A stretch of DNA of 64,000 bases, taken from positions 5,428,587-5,492,586 of the forward strand of contig NZ_CP195790.1 in NCBI RefSeq assembly GCF_051465645.1, read 5' to 3'. Position 1 is the first letter of the stretch. Each line of letters opens with the position of its first letter. The position numbers and the translations under genes are program-made. The notes beneath the pieces are model-generated. The model worked only from the letters and a program-made list of their open reading frames with translations. It was not told where the DNA came from and ran no database searches. Positions 63,167-64,000 of the stretch are shown piece by piece. The DNA is from Planctomicrobium sp051465645 (lineage in GTDB: Bacteria; Planctomycetota; Planctomycetia; Planctomycetales; Planctomycetaceae).

Positions 63167-64000
63167 GCCTGACGGCTTTCATGTGAATCGCTCGCTTTTG
63201 TTCTCGCACAGTCATTGCCATTGAGTCTGACTTGATGGTGTGTGTGAGTCTCTGGTGAGTCAGGGCGTTTGCTGCGTCCTTGAGGAGATCAATATTTGCG
63301 CAACCCCGGCCAAATGGTCGGGGTTGTTCGTTTTCGGCAACGATGCTCGGCGGGGCAGAGTGGGGATGTTACTGCGTTTGCAGGCATTCGTTTTCGGCTT
63401 CCGTGAATCAGTTGTTGTGAACTTCCTGCAGGACATTGTGGTTCGTGGTGATCTCGCCAGTGTTGTTGGTTTTTGCGATTGCGTCGAGAAGGGTGTGCAG
63501 AGTTCCGGTTAGGGTTTTTGCAACCGTTTGAGTTGAGAAAAGACTGGCAATTCATCAGAAATTCGACTGGCGGGCGCGATGTTGGGGTGAGGCTGTGGAT
63601 GCCGTCATTGACAGCTTTTAGACATGGGAACACTGTTCAGAAAATTTGTGGATCGCCGCAATTGTCGACTCTGCAACATGATTTCGGTGTCTCGCCTCAG
63701 GATAGCGAAGATCCGCTTCGATTTAGGTTTGACTACGGCCACCGTCCGAGTAGGATCACCCTCGTTGAGTTGAGTAATCCATCAAGAGGCGTCGCCCGTT
63801 CTGACGATGCCTCGACAGTTATCCAGCGACAATCCGCAATTCCGTCGGGCCTGTGACATTCGGTGGGAATGGAAGCAGAGTCATGATGCCAGCGGCAGAA
63901 TTCGTTTCTGCTTTGGTGTGCGTGCGCTCATGCATATTCTTCGCCGTTGATTTCAGAGTCAGATGCAATTGTGGATGAAGTCCGCCTAAAGGGTTGCAAG
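63167..64000. other. window end without a recognised gene
   Basis: After the HU terminator no convincing gene is seen for about 660 bases. Frames at 63240-63512 and 63473-63856 lack RBS and domains. An undetected RNA gene or the promoter of the next gene could lie here. Confidence 0.4.
63301..63334 (+). terminator. rho-independent terminator after HU gene
   Basis: CAACCCCGGCC (63301-63311) pairs with GGTCGGGGTTG (63316-63326), one wobble pair, AAAT loop, followed by TTCGTTTT. Confidence 0.85.

Noticed and set aside
63473..63856. 127-codon plus-strand frame at the window end
   Set aside because: No recognisable motif or ribosome-binding site; composition looks random.
1..64000. tRNA, rRNA, CRISPR arrays, transposases or prophage genes
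   Set aside because: No T-loop-like GGTTCRANTCC in a cloverleaf context, no spaced direct repeats, and no transposase or integrase motifs were seen in any convincing frame.

Overview
The window looks like chromosome from a planctomycete, most likely family Planctomycetaceae; I cannot name the genus from sequence alone. The evidence is a combination of families typical of that phylum: a DUF1587/1592/1588-type planctomycete cytochrome followed by a DUF1552 protein, a secreted protein with two DUF1080 domains, two secreted PQQ-type beta-propellers, a Tat-exported intradiol dioxygenase, a secreted V/T/Q-rich protein resembling planctomycete YTV-type wall proteins, a lysine-rich HU, and lpxA. Base composition is moderate. 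Genes are loosely spaced, short operons alternate strands, and convergent pairs often share a bidirectional hairpin terminator. I found no tRNA, rRNA, CRISPR array, insertion sequence, phage or integrase gene, so this reads as core chromosome and not an island.

Layout. 0-12.7 kb: heme-binding sensor kinase (-), PQQ propeller, dioxygenase, AstE/AspA-type deacylase, TPR protein with a Met/His-rich tail (-), ruvB, a membrane-anchored unknown, a UbiA-type prenyltransferase, and a beta-ketoacyl-synthase homologue that has lost its catalytic residues (-). 12.8-19.2 kb: YejABE/Opp-like peptide importer without an ATPase gene, then the double-DUF1080 protein (-). 19.5-26.7 kb: Asn-rich anchored protein, scpB, rpoN (-), and the dnaX-ybaB-recR operon (-). 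27.4-37.2 kb: cytochrome/DUF1552 pair, small membrane proteins, second PQQ propeller, secreted redoxin, MASE1-GGDEF diguanylate cyclase. 37.6-40.6 kb: carA, ndk, two small unknowns. 41.3-48.7 kb: seven-gene Tad/Flp pilus-type locus. 48.8-54.2 kb: esterase, wall-like protein, rhodanese, 7Fe-type ferredoxin, lpxA. 54.3-60.9 kb: a coupled DUF6754 / barrel-KOW gene pair, ftsY, rhaB, hisG, hisI, all on minus. 61.5-63.2 kb: cysC and HU; the last 0.8 kb has no convincing gene.

The most notable points are these. (1) dnaX contains an uninterrupted run of ten A at codons 411-414. Both alternative frames stop within six codons, so gamma/tau production by slippage is predicted. (2) The beta-ketoacyl-synthase homologue has Glu, Asn and Asn in place of the Cys-His-His triad, a chain-length-factor-like pseudoenzyme encoded alone. 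(3) The DUF6754 pair at 54-57 kb, and possibly the two-anchor membrane protein at 9.3 kb, may form an uncharacterised membrane complex. (4) The Tad locus has its motor, platform, peptidase and minor pseudopilins but no recognisable Flp pilin, secretin or TadZ. Start codons were refined where a ribosome-binding site or family length gave a reason; others are marked uncertain.
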